Origin: B16-G9 sp964400655
GTDB lineage: Bacteria; Bacteroidota; Bacteroidia; Bacteroidales; F082
Length of the DNA stretch: 64,000 bases
NCBI GenBank assembly: GCA_964400655.1
Contig: CAYNVN010000095.1
Span: 29,619-93,618, forward strand
Direction of reading: 5' to 3'
The position numbers and the translations under genes were made by a program. Below the pieces are notes generated by a model. That model did not search any database. It was given only the letters and a program-made list of their open reading frames with translations, and was not told where the DNA came from. Shown here piece by piece: positions 1-8,565 of the stretch. Position 1 is the first letter of the stretch. Every line of letters begins with the position of its first letter.

Positions 1-699
1 TCTTTTTGAATAGGTTACGATACCAATGGCAATGGCGATACCTCCAATGGCAAAAAGTTGTTGTGTTCCGCTAAGCTGAAAAATGCCGAAATTGATATCG
101 GGAAAATGAACGGAGGTTGTAAAAACGCCCATTACGTTGGCAATGTTGTTGGCACCCAGACTGTATGCGCCAAACCCGCCAACAATAATCAGTCCCCATC
201 TGATTACCAAATCGCGGTAAAAAACATGAAACCGGATATGCTCAAGTATTTTTTTAACCAACAGGTATAACAGCGCGGCAAAAATGGCACCCAGTATGGG
301 CCCCGATACCCAGGTGGTAAGAATTTTTGTTAAGGTGTGTCCGTCGGTTGGGTTGTTGGTAAAAAGGTTCCAGCCTATAATAGCACCCACAATTGACTGC
401 GAAGTGGAAACCGGAAGTTTAAGCCTTGTCATCCAGTAAACCGTCAGTGCTGCCGACAAAGCGACCGTAAAAGCTGCGGCAAGTGTTGACACGCTACCCA
501 GTTTGCCCAATGTTTCGCTGGCACCGGCTCCCTGAACGATGGCCCCGATAATAACAAACAGCGAAGCAATAATGGCTGCTAATCGAAATTTCACCATACG
601 GGAACCCACAGCCGTTCCAAAAACATTGGCTGCATCGTTAGCCCCAAGCGACCACCCGAGGAAAAGCCCGCTGGACAAAAAGAATAGCAGTGTAATCAT
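1..699 (-). CDS. pit: PiT-family inorganic phosphate transporter, C-terminus cut by window edge
   Basis: Inner-membrane phosphate permease of the PiT (sodium- or proton-coupled) family. The first 233 codons are open to base 1, so the C-terminal part lies outside the window. The family signature GANDAANVFGTAVGS appears near residues 20-34, and the second-repeat counterpart GANNIANVMG follows later, between hydrophobic segments. The ATG at 697-699 overlaps the TGA of the upstream DUF47 gene in an ATGA junction, so the two are translationally coupled. DUF47 proteins are known partners or regulators of PiT transporters, which supports the call. The exact counter-ion is not visible. Confidence 0.93.
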   Translation of the reverse strand, partial: MITLLFFLSSGLFLGWSLGANDAANVFGTAVGSRMVKFRLAAIIASLFVIIGAIVQGAGASETLGKLGSVSTLAAAFTVALSAALTVYWMTRLKLPVSTSQSIVGAIIGWNLFTNNPTDGHTLTKILTTWVSGPILGAIFAALLYLLVKKILEHIRFHVFYRDLVIRWGLIIVGGFGAYSLGANNIANVMGVFTTSVHFPDINFGIFQLSGTQQLFAIGGIAIAIGIVTYSKR

Positions 700-1346
700 A
701 AATTAAACTTCAGGGCGTTAATGGAAAGAAAATCGGCCAGGTTTTCGGCTTTGTCCGAAATGGTTTCAATGTGCAATGCAAAATATCTTAAGTGGATTTT
801 TTGACTCAGTTTGAGATTATCCATTTCGTGGAATAATCTGCGTTTGATGTTGCGCGAAAGTTTATCGCTCTCCTTTTCGTAAAAGTAAACTTTCGGCAGC
901 ATGGCTTTTACTTTGGAGGGTTCGGTAAAAAAGGTCGATACGGCAGGAAAAACGGCCATGGCAGCTTCGGTGGAAACATCGGTAAGCCTTTTAAAATCGC
1001 GAATCAGTTCATCGGGAATATACGGTATCTCAACATCAAATTCATATAAACTCTCTTTCGACCGGTCGATGATTTCATCCAGTTTGTCAATCAATTCTTC
1101 AATGTCGCTGGCATGTTGGGGCAAAATAGAGTGCAGATAGAGTTCCTTGTCGATATTGCGTTGCAGTTTGTCGGCCTGAGCCTCTAACCGTTCTATGTTT
1201 TTTATCTTGTCGTAAAACTGTTTCTTGTCTTTGTCCAGATAATTGTAAACCCCCTGTTTAAAAATGAGTACGCCCTGCTCAACGGTCGATATAAATTCAT
1301 CAACCTCTAAAACCAGCTGTTTTACCTGTTTAAAAAGTATCGACAT
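696..1346 (-). CDS. DUF47 family (PhoU-like) protein, partner of PiT transporter
   Basis: A 216-residue, almost wholly helical, charged protein without signal peptide or membrane segment, as expected for the DUF47/PhoU-like four-helix family that accompanies PiT permeases. It carries acidic helix motifs such as DIEELIDKLDEIIDRS (about residues 60-75) and EKESDKLSRNIKRR (about 156-169), typical of the metal-binding helices of this family. Its stop overlaps the start of the transporter by 4 bp, so it is first in a two-gene operon. The role is inferred to be control of phosphate transport by contact with the permease; no direct regulatory site is proven. Confidence 0.88.
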   Translation of the reverse strand: MSILFKQVKQLVLEVDEFISTVEQGVLIFKQGVYNYLDKDKKQFYDKIKNIERLEAQADKLQRNIDKELYLHSILPQHASDIEELIDKLDEIIDRSKESLYEFDVEIPYIPDELIRDFKRLTDVSTEAAMAVFPAVSTFFTEPSKVKAMLPKVYFYEKESDKLSRNIKRRLFHEMDNLKLSQKIHLRYFALHIETISDKAENLADFLSINALKFNL

Positions 1347-1656
1347 AATAATAATGATTAAGGTTGATTAATGATTGTTTGGTTCTTGGTAAAAAAACAA
1401 TTAATTGTTAACCGTAAAACTATTCTTCAAAATTAATAAAAGTTGGTTAACAAGCGATAACCACGGATGTTTGAAGAGATTATAGGGGTGTAGAGGAGTT
1501 GTAATTTTGTAACTAACGTAATATAAGGCTTATACATTGTACCTGTAGAGGAGTATATACCGGTTTTTGTTTTAAAAGAGCAGTGATGTAGATTTTGTGT
1601 CGATGTTTGTTATTGGACTTCTGCACTCTTTAAAACTACTTTTGTCACCTTGTATA
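1347..1656. other. intergenic region between divergent genes
   Basis: AT-rich spacer of about 310 bp between the leftward DUF47-pit operon and the rightward gene at 1657. On the minus strand a possible -7 box (TAATTTTG, 1428-1435) lies about 80 bp before DUF47, with a TTG 15 bp further upstream, slightly closer than the usual 17-23. The right end holds the stronger promoter listed separately. I see no RNA gene, strong hairpin or additional coding region. Confidence 0.5.
1613..1644 (+). promoter_or_regulatory. Bacteroidota-type promoter for the gene at 1657
   Basis: TTG at 1613-1615, 21 bp spacer, then TACTTTTG at 1637-1644, a full match to TTG-N(17-23)-TAnnTTTG. Transcription would start near 1650, only a few bases before the ATG at 1657, so this would give a very short leader and argues against the upstream in-frame start at 1597. 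Confidence 0.55.
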
Positions 1657-3105
1657 ATGAATATTAAAGACACCATAAAACGGCACGATCAGCTGGCCTT
1701 TGAAATGAAACTTGAATTTCCTGCGCCTCACGATATAAAAAAACCGCAGGATTATAAAGTGGAAATGTATCTTTTTGTTCCGCAAAGTCTTGATATTAAT
1801 AAACAAAACTATACCAAACATAATTTTTACCGGGCTTTAAAAACCAACATTCGTCTCACCACACCCAACTATTTGTTGCGTAAAATGATTGACGGTATGG
1901 AGAGCCCCTACGGTGTGCTGATAAAAAGCATTGATGACCTGTTGAATGTTCAGGACAAGGAGACCATTGCCAGGTTTGAGGTGGAAGCCAAAAGGTTTTG
2001 TTCCATTTTCGGTTCTTCGTTACGGCATCTGGTGCAACAGGTTAACGATGCTTCGAAACCGGAAGATAAGATGATACTGGCTGATGAGTTTATCCAACAG
2101 TCGGCTGCTGTACGCGAAAAATTTAAAGCATTGCGGGAAAAGGTAGTGGTACCGGGTAACAGGGAAGTGTATAAAATGTTTGAAATTACTGATGAATACC
2201 AGAGCCTTTTGCTTGAGAAACATATATTTATACTGATAGAGTCGCTGAAAAAAAGAGGCGGGTTTGATGAGCAAATCGAAAAACTGACAGGGTTGGCCTA
2301 CCGCGAAACCCGTTATCGCAAAAAGAAAGGATATCTTTCGATTGTAGGTGCCAAAAGAGCCAATCAGGATGTGTTGCACAGGAACAGCATGTTAAAAAAG
2401 TTTGTTGAGAGCAATCTGTTTTTAAATACCGATACCCGTCGCGAGGCCATTTTTGTTGAGCAGATGTTATTTGCAGTGGCTGCGGGAATTGCCATGGTTT
2501 TTGCCACCGGAGTGGCCTTTGTTTCGCAATTAATGTACGGGAACCTCTCGTTGCCTTTTTTTATTGCACTTGTTATCAGCTATATGTTTAAAGACCGCAT
2601 AAAGGAGTTGTTGCGTATGTACCTCGACCGGAAGCATAAAAAGTTTTTTTCCGATTACAAAACCAGCATCTTTAATCCGGAGAAGAAAAAAATTGGCGAG
2701 CTAAAAGAGAGCTTTCATTTTGTAAAAAAGAAAAATCTTGCCGATGATATTCTCGAAACGCGTCGTAAAATTCAAAAAACCGATCTTGATATAGAATTGA
2801 AATCGGAAAAGGTGATGTTGTTCAGAAACCAGATACGATTGTTTAAAGGCCAGGGAGCCGGTTTTGAAGGCGTAACACAAATATTGCGATACAATATCTG
2901 GGATTTGACTTTTAAAATGGACGACCCTGAAAAAGAGGTTTATTACGTTAAAAAATCGGGGTTAAAGCAAATCAATGTGGAACGCATTTATCACTTGAAC
3001 CTGGTGATGCGCTACTCGGTAGATGACAGCAGTATTACCAAGGCATACAGAATTGTAGCGTCAAAAAAAGGTATAAAAAGGATAGAAAATTTTAGCCTCA
3101 ATTAA
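1657..3105 (+). CDS. unrecognised membrane protein of about 482 residues
   Basis: I do not recognise this protein. The N-terminal two thirds is soluble-looking and charged. A pair of hydrophobic stretches follows at about residues 270-310 (around FAVAAGIAMVFATGVAFV and LPFFIALVISYMF). The C-terminal region is highly basic, rich in Lys/Arg, and ends in a predicted beta-rich tail. This looks like two membrane helices with cytoplasmic domains on both sides. The reading frame extends upstream to 1597, but the promoter at 1613-1644 lies inside that extension, so I place the start at 1657. It stands alone between a divergent pit operon and a secreted-protein gene, so context gives no function. Confidence 0.75.
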   Translation: MNIKDTIKRHDQLAFEMKLEFPAPHDIKKPQDYKVEMYLFVPQSLDINKQNYTKHNFYRALKTNIRLTTPNYLLRKMIDGMESPYGVLIKSIDDLLNVQDKETIARFEVEAKRFCSIFGSSLRHLVQQVNDASKPEDKMILADEFIQQSAAVREKFKALREKVVVPGNREVYKMFEITDEYQSLLLEKHIFILIESLKKRGGFDEQIEKLTGLAYRETRYRKKKGYLSIVGAKRANQDVLHRNSMLKKFVESNLFLNTDTRREAIFVEQMLFAVAAGIAMVFATGVAFVSQLMYGNLSLPFFIALVISYMFKDRIKELLRMYLDRKHKKFFSDYKTSIFNPEKKKIGELKESFHFVKKKNLADDILETRRKIQKTDLDIELKSEKVMLFRNQIRLFKGQGAGFEGVTQILRYNIWDLTFKMDDPEKEVYYVKKSGLKQINVERIYHLNLVMRYSVDDSSITKAYRIVASKKGIKRIENFSLN

Positions 3106-3171
3106 GGGGGTACGGTAATTATTTATAATTTTATCAAAATTATTTTATTAATCAAAATCAAATTTAAGCGT

Positions 3172-3966
3172 ATGAAAAAAATTTACACATTTGTTATGGC
3201 ACTGGCCATTATGTTATTTGCAGGTATTCAAACTGCCAGCGCACAGCTCTTTATCAACGAGTTTATGGCCAGCAACGACACTGCTTATCCCGGTCCGCAG
3301 GGCGATTATCCCGATTGGATTGAGATTTACAATGCGGGTGACGAAGATGTTGATCTGTCGGGATATTATATGGCAGACGATTTAACGGATCCTGATGCAA
3401 TGTACCAGATTCCTTCTACCTATCCCGATTCGGTAACCGTTCCGGCTCACGGCTTTATTTTATTTTATGCCAACAAAGGACAGGAGAGCTCGGTATTAAA
3501 CCTGAACTTTAAATTAAGCGGCGGCGGCGAACAGGTTGGTCTTTGGGGTCCTGATCAGGCTGTTATTGATTCAATTACCTATGGTGATCAAACCACCGAT
3601 ATTTCTTATGGACGTTACCCTGACGGTGGTGCAAACTGGGAGTTTATGCCAACTTATACGCCGGGAGCAACCAATGCTACAAACGGAATTGTTGTGAAGG
3701 ATGAAGCTGTTGTTCTTTCGCAAAACAGACCCAATCCGTTCAGAGGAACAACCAACATTGTATTTAATTTGGCCTCTGCACAAAAGGTTACCATTAATGT
3801 TTACAATGTAACCGGTAGTTTGGTAACGGTTTTGGCAAACGGTGTATTTGCTGCCGGACAGCACACGGTTGTATGGAATGCCGCCGGTCTTCCTTCGGGA
3901 TATTACCTGTACAGCATCGAAACTCCTGCCATGAAGGTGGTTAAAAAAGCTACTGTTATTAAATAG
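3172..3966 (+). CDS. secreted lamin-tail-domain protein with T9SS type A sorting domain
   Basis: A 264-residue exported protein. Residues 1-25 form a signal peptide ending ASAQ. Residues about 26-165 match a lamin tail domain, an Ig-like fold, with the typical start LFINEFMASND and the DWIEIYNAGDEDVDLSGYY core. Residues about 183-264 are a type IX secretion C-terminal domain: QNRPNPFRGTTNIVFNL, then YNVTGSLV, and ending with YYLYSIET and basic residues. The protein should cross the outer membrane through T9SS and be released or attached to the surface. Ligand or substrate is unknown. A strong hairpin terminator follows at 3987. Confidence 0.88.
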   Translation: MKKIYTFVMALAIMLFAGIQTASAQLFINEFMASNDTAYPGPQGDYPDWIEIYNAGDEDVDLSGYYMADDLTDPDAMYQIPSTYPDSVTVPAHGFILFYANKGQESSVLNLNFKLSGGGEQVGLWGPDQAVIDSITYGDQTTDISYGRYPDGGANWEFMPTYTPGATNATNGIVVKDEAVVLSQNRPNPFRGTTNIVFNLASAQKVTINVYNVTGSLVTVLANGVFAAGQHTVVWNAAGLPSGYYLYSIETPAMKVVKKATVIK

Positions 3967-3986
3967 GGAGTATTAAAAAATTTTAT

Positions 3987-4023
3987 AAAAAGCTGTTCTG
4001 TTTTTCAGGGCGGCTTTTTTTTT
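3987..4023. terminator. bidirectional intrinsic terminator between convergent genes
   Basis: A 14-bp stem (3987-4000 with 4006-4019, three G-T pairs) closes a TTTTT loop and is followed on the plus strand by a T-run to 4023. The A-run at the left foot gives a weaker T-run on the minus strand. It lies between the stop of the lamin-tail gene and the stop of rffA, so it can serve both. Confidence 0.8.
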
Positions 4024-4045
4024 GTGATTTATCGGCCGGTTATGG

Positions 4046-5182
4046 TCAATCCTTGAAAAACTCAATTATTTTATCGGCAATCATATCCACAATCATCAGG
4101 GGCAGCTCGTAAAAGAAAGGCAGCCTAATGATGGTGTCGGCAAAACGCTCGGCATTGGGAAGCGGCCGCCCATCGTGTTTATCTTTAAAATAGGGGCTGT
4201 TGTGCAGCGGCAGGTAATGGAATACCGTCATAACATGGTTGTCGTCCATAAACTTAATAAGGGCATCACGTTGTTCCCTGTTTTTTAACAAAAGGTAAAA
4301 CAGGTGTCCGTTGTTGGTGGCATAATCGGGTATATGCGGAATTTTTGCCAAACTTTTTTCTTCCAGCACTTTCAGTTTGTTGTAATACTGTTCCCAAATC
4401 TGAATCCGTTTATGCTGAATATCTTCAATATTTTCCAGTTGGGCATAAAGCATACCGGCAATCATATCCGACGGCATGTAAGAAGCTCCCAAACCTACCC
4501 ACTCGTAGCGGTTTACCCTGCCCGATTCAAAAGCAGTGCGGTTGGTGCCTTTTTCCCAAACAATATCGGCTTGTTCAATGTATTTTTCGTTGTTAACGGC
4601 AAGCAATCCCCCTTCGCCGCTGCTCACGTTTTTGGTTTCATGAAACGAAAAGGCGGCAAAATCGCCAAAGGTGCCCAGCGGCTTGCCTTTGTAATATGAG
4701 TCAACGGCATGGGCAACATCTTCCAAAATAATAAGGTTGTATTTTTTGGCAAGGGCAACGGCTTTATCCATATCCACGGCCACGCCGCCATAGTGCATTA
4801 CAACAAGAACCCTAGTTTTATCGGTTATCAGTTCCTCCACTTTATCCATATCCATGTTTGGGTGGTCGGTACGGCTGTCGGCAAAAACGAGTTTGGCCCC
4901 GCGTAACATAAACGGACTGGTTGTCGAAACAAAAGTAAAGGAGGGAAGGATGACTTCATCGCCCTCTTTTAAATCCATAAGCAGTGCTGCCATTTCAAAG
5001 GCATCGGTACACGAAGTGGTCATGTAGGTTTTTTTAAAACCCCACCGTTCCTCAAAAAAATATTGGCACATTTTGGTGAAAGGGCCGTTGCCCGAAAGGT
5101 GGCCGTAATAGGCGGCATTAACTATATTTTGAACCTCTTTTCCCGCAAAAAACGGTTTGTTAAAAGGAATCTTATTGATCAT
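4046..5182 (-). CDS. rffA: dTDP-4-amino-4,6-dideoxygalactose transaminase (RffA/WecE-type)
   Basis: A PLP-dependent DegT/DnrJ/EryC1/StrS aminotransferase that converts dTDP-4-keto-6-deoxyglucose to the 4-amino sugar used in cell-surface polysaccharides. It runs the full length (378 residues) and resembles E. coli WecE along its length, for example the start IPFNKPFFAGKE, LPSFTFVSTT, GAKLVFAD and REKGTNR-like EKGTNRT. The PLP lysine is K184 in FSFHETKN, followed by SSGEGG. It stands alone rather than in a sugar-nucleotide cluster, so the final glycan is unknown. A -7 box and a palindrome lie just upstream (5201-5225). Confidence 0.92.
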   Translation of the reverse strand: MINKIPFNKPFFAGKEVQNIVNAAYYGHLSGNGPFTKMCQYFFEERWGFKKTYMTTSCTDAFEMAALLMDLKEGDEVILPSFTFVSTTSPFMLRGAKLVFADSRTDHPNMDMDKVEELITDKTRVLVVMHYGGVAVDMDKAVALAKKYNLIILEDVAHAVDSYYKGKPLGTFGDFAAFSFHETKNVSSGEGGLLAVNNEKYIEQADIVWEKGTNRTAFESGRVNRYEWVGLGASYMPSDMIAGMLYAQLENIEDIQHKRIQIWEQYYNKLKVLEEKSLAKIPHIPDYATNNGHLFYLLLKNREQRDALIKFMDDNHVMTVFHYLPLHNSPYFKDKHDGRPLPNAERFADTIIRLPFFYELPLMIVDMIADKIIEFFKD

Positions 5183-5200
5183 TTCTTAAAAAAATTTTCA

Positions 5201-5225
5201 CAAAGGTATTGAATAAATTATTCAA
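5201..5225 (-). promoter_or_regulatory. rffA -7 box with adjacent 17-bp palindrome (possible operator)
   Basis: On the minus strand TACCTTTG (5201-5208) fits the Bacteroidota -7 element and lies 19 bp before the rffA ATG. Directly upstream of it, 5209-5225 is a perfect palindrome with 8-bp arms (TTGAATAA and TTATTCAA) around one base. The palindrome occupies the normal spacer, so a protein bound there would block the polymerase. The operator role is inference. Confidence 0.45.
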
Positions 5226-5248
5226 TTGTTGATTTGGGGTTTTTTACA

Positions 5249-5284
5249 CAGGAAAAGATGGTGACCGGTCACCATCTTTTCCTG
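5249..5284. terminator. 36-bp perfect palindrome, probable ackA terminator
   Basis: Two 18-bp arms (5249-5266 and 5267-5284) are exact reverse complements with no spacer; the centre is GACCGGTC. The outer part of each arm contains an A- or T-run, so a GC-containing core hairpin is followed by TTTT in either direction. It sits 35 bp past the ackA stop, as expected of a terminator for the pta-hbd-ackA operon. A protein-binding site is the alternative. Confidence 0.65.
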
Positions 5285-5319
5285 CTTAAATCTTTTTCAA
5301 CAGAAATTGAAAAGGGAAT

Positions 5320-6519
5320 CTATTTTCCCGTAACTATTTCATAAGTGTCTTTGGCAATCATCAACTCCTCATCGGTTGGAATAACCATAACGGTAACTTT
5401 CGATTGCGGAGTGGTAAGGATTGCCTCTTTTCCGCGTATATTCAGTTTGGATTCATCCGTTTCGATACCGAGAAAATCAAGACCTTTAAGCACCTTTTTA
5501 CGGGTTTCGGTATCGTTTTCGCCGATACCTCCGGTAAATACAATTACATCAACGCCTTCCATGGCCGCAGCATAAGCACCGATATATTTTTTTACACGAT
5601 AGGCAAACATGTCGAGGGCAAGCTGTGCCCGGTGATTGCCTTCGGATGCCGCATTTTCAAGGTCGCGCATATCGGAAGATACCCCTGAAATTCCCTGTAA
5701 TCCCGAAAATTTATTGATAAGGGTACGGGTGTACTCAATGCTCAGGTTTTCTTTGTCGGCAAAATGAAGCAATACCCCGGGGTCGAGGTCGCCGGTTCGG
5801 GTACCCATTACCAGTCCTTCGGTGGGAGTCATCCCCATGGAGGTGTCAAACGATTTGCCGTATTTTATGGCTGCAACGGAAGAGCCGTTACCAAGGTGAC
5901 AGGTGATAATCTTTTTATCGGCGATGTCGATGTTTAATATTTCACCCACCTGTTCCGATACATATTTATGGCTGGTTCCGTGAAAACCGTAACGTCTGAT
6001 ACGGTATTTTTCATAAAGAATGTAAGGAATGGCATAGAGATAAACATGCTCGGGCATGGTTTGGTGAAATGCCGTATCGAAAACGCCAATTTGCGGAATG
6101 TCGGGCAATAGTGTCATCATGGCATAAATACCTTTCAGGTTTGGCGGGTTGTGCAGCGGAGCCAGCTCTGTAGAGTGTTCCAGCGCAGCTATCACGTCGT
6201 CGTTAATTTTAACGCTGCCGCTAAACTCTTCGGCACCATGCACCACGCGGTGTCCTACAGCATCAATTTCGTTAAGGCTTTTTAAAACCCCGTACTCTTC
6301 ACTGATAAGGATTCCCAGTAAAAACTCAATACCCTGTTGATGGTCCAGTATCTCACCGGGGAGTTTTACCTCGTTTTCACCTTCGCGCTCCAGTTTGATG
6401 GCACTGCCTTTTAGTCCTATCTTTTCAACAAGCCCTTTTACCAACACCTTTTTCTCCGGCATATCAAACAGCTGATATTTAATGGAAGAGCTACCACAAT
6501 TTAAAACTATAATTTTCAT
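5320..6519 (-). CDS. ackA: acetate kinase
   Basis: Converts acetyl phosphate and ADP to acetate and ATP (and the reverse) in the cytoplasm. Length of 399 residues is normal for the family. The start VLNCGSSSIKYQLFD is the first ASKHA nucleotide-binding motif, GHRVVHGAEEFSG and FDTAFHQTMPE are the conserved substrate-site signatures, and HLGNGSSVAAIKYGKS and VFTGGIGENDTETR are the phosphate and adenosine motifs. It is the last gene of the pta-hydroxyacyl-CoA dehydrogenase-ackA operon, 18 bp after the dehydrogenase. Together with Pta it makes ATP from acetyl-CoA during fermentation. Confidence 0.97.
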   Translation of the reverse strand: MKIIVLNCGSSSIKYQLFDMPEKKVLVKGLVEKIGLKGSAIKLEREGENEVKLPGEILDHQQGIEFLLGILISEEYGVLKSLNEIDAVGHRVVHGAEEFSGSVKINDDVIAALEHSTELAPLHNPPNLKGIYAMMTLLPDIPQIGVFDTAFHQTMPEHVYLYAIPYILYEKYRIRRYGFHGTSHKYVSEQVGEILNIDIADKKIITCHLGNGSSVAAIKYGKSFDTSMGMTPTEGLVMGTRTGDLDPGVLLHFADKENLSIEYTRTLINKFSGLQGISGVSSDMRDLENAASEGNHRAQLALDMFAYRVKKYIGAYAAAMEGVDVIVFTGGIGENDTETRKKVLKGLDFLGIETDESKLNIRGKEAILTTPQSKVTVMVIPTDEELMIAKDTYEIVTGK

Positions 6520-6537
6520 TTTTTTTCTGATCGTTAG

Positions 6538-7500
6538 TTATTTGATAATGGCACACGAAATGGTGTTGCTAACCGGTTTTCCGCTTTCGTAATTGTAAAA
6601 TCCTTTTCCGGTATGTTTGCCTAAGAAATTGGCTCTTACCAAACGTTTTAGAATGGGGGAGGCTTTGTATTTTCTTTCGCCGAATTCGGCGTACAGATTG
6701 TCCATATATTTTAACACCTTGTCAAGGCCAATCCGGTCGGCAAGTTCAAAGGGCCCCACATTGTAACCCATTATCTCTTTCATGGTGTCGTCAATGTCTT
6801 TAACCGATGCCACCCCTTCCATAAGCACTTCGCAGGCTTCGTTAAAAACGGGCAACAGTATTCGGGTACTGATATTTCCGGGCGATTCGTGGATGGGAAT
6901 GGCTCTTTTGTTGATCATCCGGGCAAACCTTACCATGGTTTCCAGTGTTTTGTCCGAAGTTCTCATGCAGCGCATTACTTCAACAATACGGGTTTTGTCG
7001 ATGGGCTCCAGAAAATGCACCCCCATAGCCCTGTCTTTGTGTTTTAAAGCGACGGCAAGGTCGGATATCATCAATGTTGAGAGGTTGGAAGCGATAATGG
7101 TATCTTTACGGACAACATTCTCAACTTTTTTAAAGATATCGCGACGCAATTCGATAAGGGTTCCTCTTTGGCGCGAGCTGATGGTTTCGATAACGATATC
7201 GCAATCTTTCAGGTCGGAATAGACCGTGGTGCCTTTTATACGTGAAAGAATCAGCCGCTTTTCGGAGGCGGTAATCCCCCAGTGGTTGATGATGTCGTCG
7301 AGTTGTTCTTCGAGGGAGGCAAAAATCTCTTTGATTCGTTCATCCGACACATCTAAAAAAACCACATCCATACCGTAGTTGGCCACCTGCAGGGTTACCT
7401 GCTGGCCAATGGAACCGCAGCCGATGATGCCGACATTTTGGATTTTACCTTTGGGTTTCATCTGATCACCCAAACTGTATTTTAATAACTGATTGTGCAT
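6538..7500 (-). CDS. 3-hydroxyacyl-CoA dehydrogenase family protein (3-hydroxybutyryl-CoA dehydrogenase-like)
   Basis: NAD-dependent dehydrogenase with an N-terminal Rossmann domain (GIIGCGSIGQQ, residues 24-34) and a C-terminal helical 3HCDH domain (about 200-310) containing NVGPFELADRIGLDKV and GKHTGKGFYNY. The motif MGVHFLEPIDKTRIVEVM corresponds to the catalytic-histidine segment (GxHFxxP) of the family. It is a single-domain enzyme, not a fatty-acid oxidation fusion. It lies between pta and ackA with gaps of 20 and 18 bp, so all three are co-transcribed. A role in 3-hydroxybutyryl-CoA turnover is likely by family, but the true substrate is open. An alternative start is the Met at residue 14. 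Confidence 0.88.
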   Translation of the reverse strand: MHNQLLKYSLGDQMKPKGKIQNVGIIGCGSIGQQVTLQVANYGMDVVFLDVSDERIKEIFASLEEQLDDIINHWGITASEKRLILSRIKGTTVYSDLKDCDIVIETISSRQRGTLIELRRDIFKKVENVVRKDTIIASNLSTLMISDLAVALKHKDRAMGVHFLEPIDKTRIVEVMRCMRTSDKTLETMVRFARMINKRAIPIHESPGNISTRILLPVFNEACEVLMEGVASVKDIDDTMKEIMGYNVGPFELADRIGLDKVLKYMDNLYAEFGERKYKASPILKRLVRANFLGKHTGKGFYNYESGKPVSNTISCAIIK

Positions 7501-7520
7501 CTTGTTGAGTTTAAATGGGT

Positions 7521-8531
7521 TTAACCAAGTCCGTTTGCCTGGTTAGCCGTAATGGCAATCATATTGATAATATCGTCAACCGAGCAGCCTCTCGACAGGT
7601 CGTTGATGGGGGCTGCAAGGCCCTGAAGTACCGGCCCCACAGCTTCGGCATCGGCCAGCCGTTGTACCAGTTTATAGGCTATGTTTCCCGATTCAAGCGA
7701 CGGGAATACCAGCACGTTGGCTTTGCCGGCAATTTTTGAACCGGGTGCTTTTTTCTTGCCGATGGCTTCGATGATGGCGGCATCGGCTTGCAGTTCGCCG
7801 TCGATGGCCAAACCGGGATCCATCTCTTTGGCAATGGCCACCGCTTCAATAACTTTGTCAACTTTTTCGTGTTTGGCACTTCCCTTGGTTGAAAAGCTCA
7901 GCATGGCCACCCTCGGTTCGATGCCTGCAATATGTTTTGCCGTGCGTGCCGATTCAACAGCCTGTTCGGCCAGTTGTTTGGTGGTGGGATCGGGGTTAAC
8001 GGCGCAGTCGGTAAAAACCAAAATGCCGTCGGTACCGAAATGCTTTTTGTGTTCGGGAAGGATCATAATAAATGCACCCGAAACCGCACTTACTCCCGGA
8101 AGTGTTTTAACGATCTGAAATGCGGGTCGCAATACGTCGCCGGTGGCGTTATCGGCTCCGGCCACTTCGCCGTCGGCTCTGCCTTCTTTTATCAAAAGGG
8201 TGGCAAGGTATAGCGGGTCTTCCGTAAGTTTAACGGCCTGCTCAGGGGTTAATCCTTTTGACTTTCTTAACTCGTAAAGCTTGTTTGCAAAATACTCTTT
8301 CTCGTCAAAAGTTTTGGGGTCAATAATCCGGGCATCCTTAATATGCGATAGTCCCCATTTGCCGGCAAGATTATTAATTTCATCTTCGTTTCCAAGAAGA
8401 ATGATTCCGGCAAGGCCGTGTTTCAGGGCATAATCGGCGGCTCTTAAAGTTCTCTCTTCGGTGCCTTCGGGCAAAACAATGGTTTTACCCGCTGTTTTGG
8501 CCATGTTGTGAATTTTATTTAACAATTCCAT
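7521..8531 (-). CDS. pta: phosphate acetyltransferase
   Basis: Catalyses acetyl-CoA + phosphate to acetyl phosphate + CoA. The 336-residue single-domain form lacks the N-terminal DRTGG and P-loop regions of long enterobacterial Pta. Recognisable family segments are VLPEGTEERTLRAA (residues about 20-33), the GAD motif in VAGADNATGDVLRPA, the ILVFTDCAVNPDPT segment, and AMLSFSTKGSAKHEKVDKV near the active site. First gene of the operon with the hydroxyacyl-CoA dehydrogenase and ackA, behind the promoter at 8566-8594. The related phosphate butyryltransferases share this fold, and the neighbouring dehydrogenase leaves some doubt over acyl specificity. Confidence 0.95.
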   Translation of the reverse strand: MELLNKIHNMAKTAGKTIVLPEGTEERTLRAADYALKHGLAGIILLGNEDEINNLAGKWGLSHIKDARIIDPKTFDEKEYFANKLYELRKSKGLTPEQAVKLTEDPLYLATLLIKEGRADGEVAGADNATGDVLRPAFQIVKTLPGVSAVSGAFIMILPEHKKHFGTDGILVFTDCAVNPDPTTKQLAEQAVESARTAKHIAGIEPRVAMLSFSTKGSAKHEKVDKVIEAVAIAKEMDPGLAIDGELQADAAIIEAIGKKKAPGSKIAGKANVLVFPSLESGNIAYKLVQRLADAEAVGPVLQGLAAPINDLSRGCSVDDIINMIAITANQANGLG

Positions 8532-8565
8532 GTCAATTCTTTAATGGTAGTTTGGTTTAATGACG

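Noticed and set aside
4304..4699. 131-codon open frame opposite rffA
   Set aside because: It is an antisense shadow of a well-supported gene.
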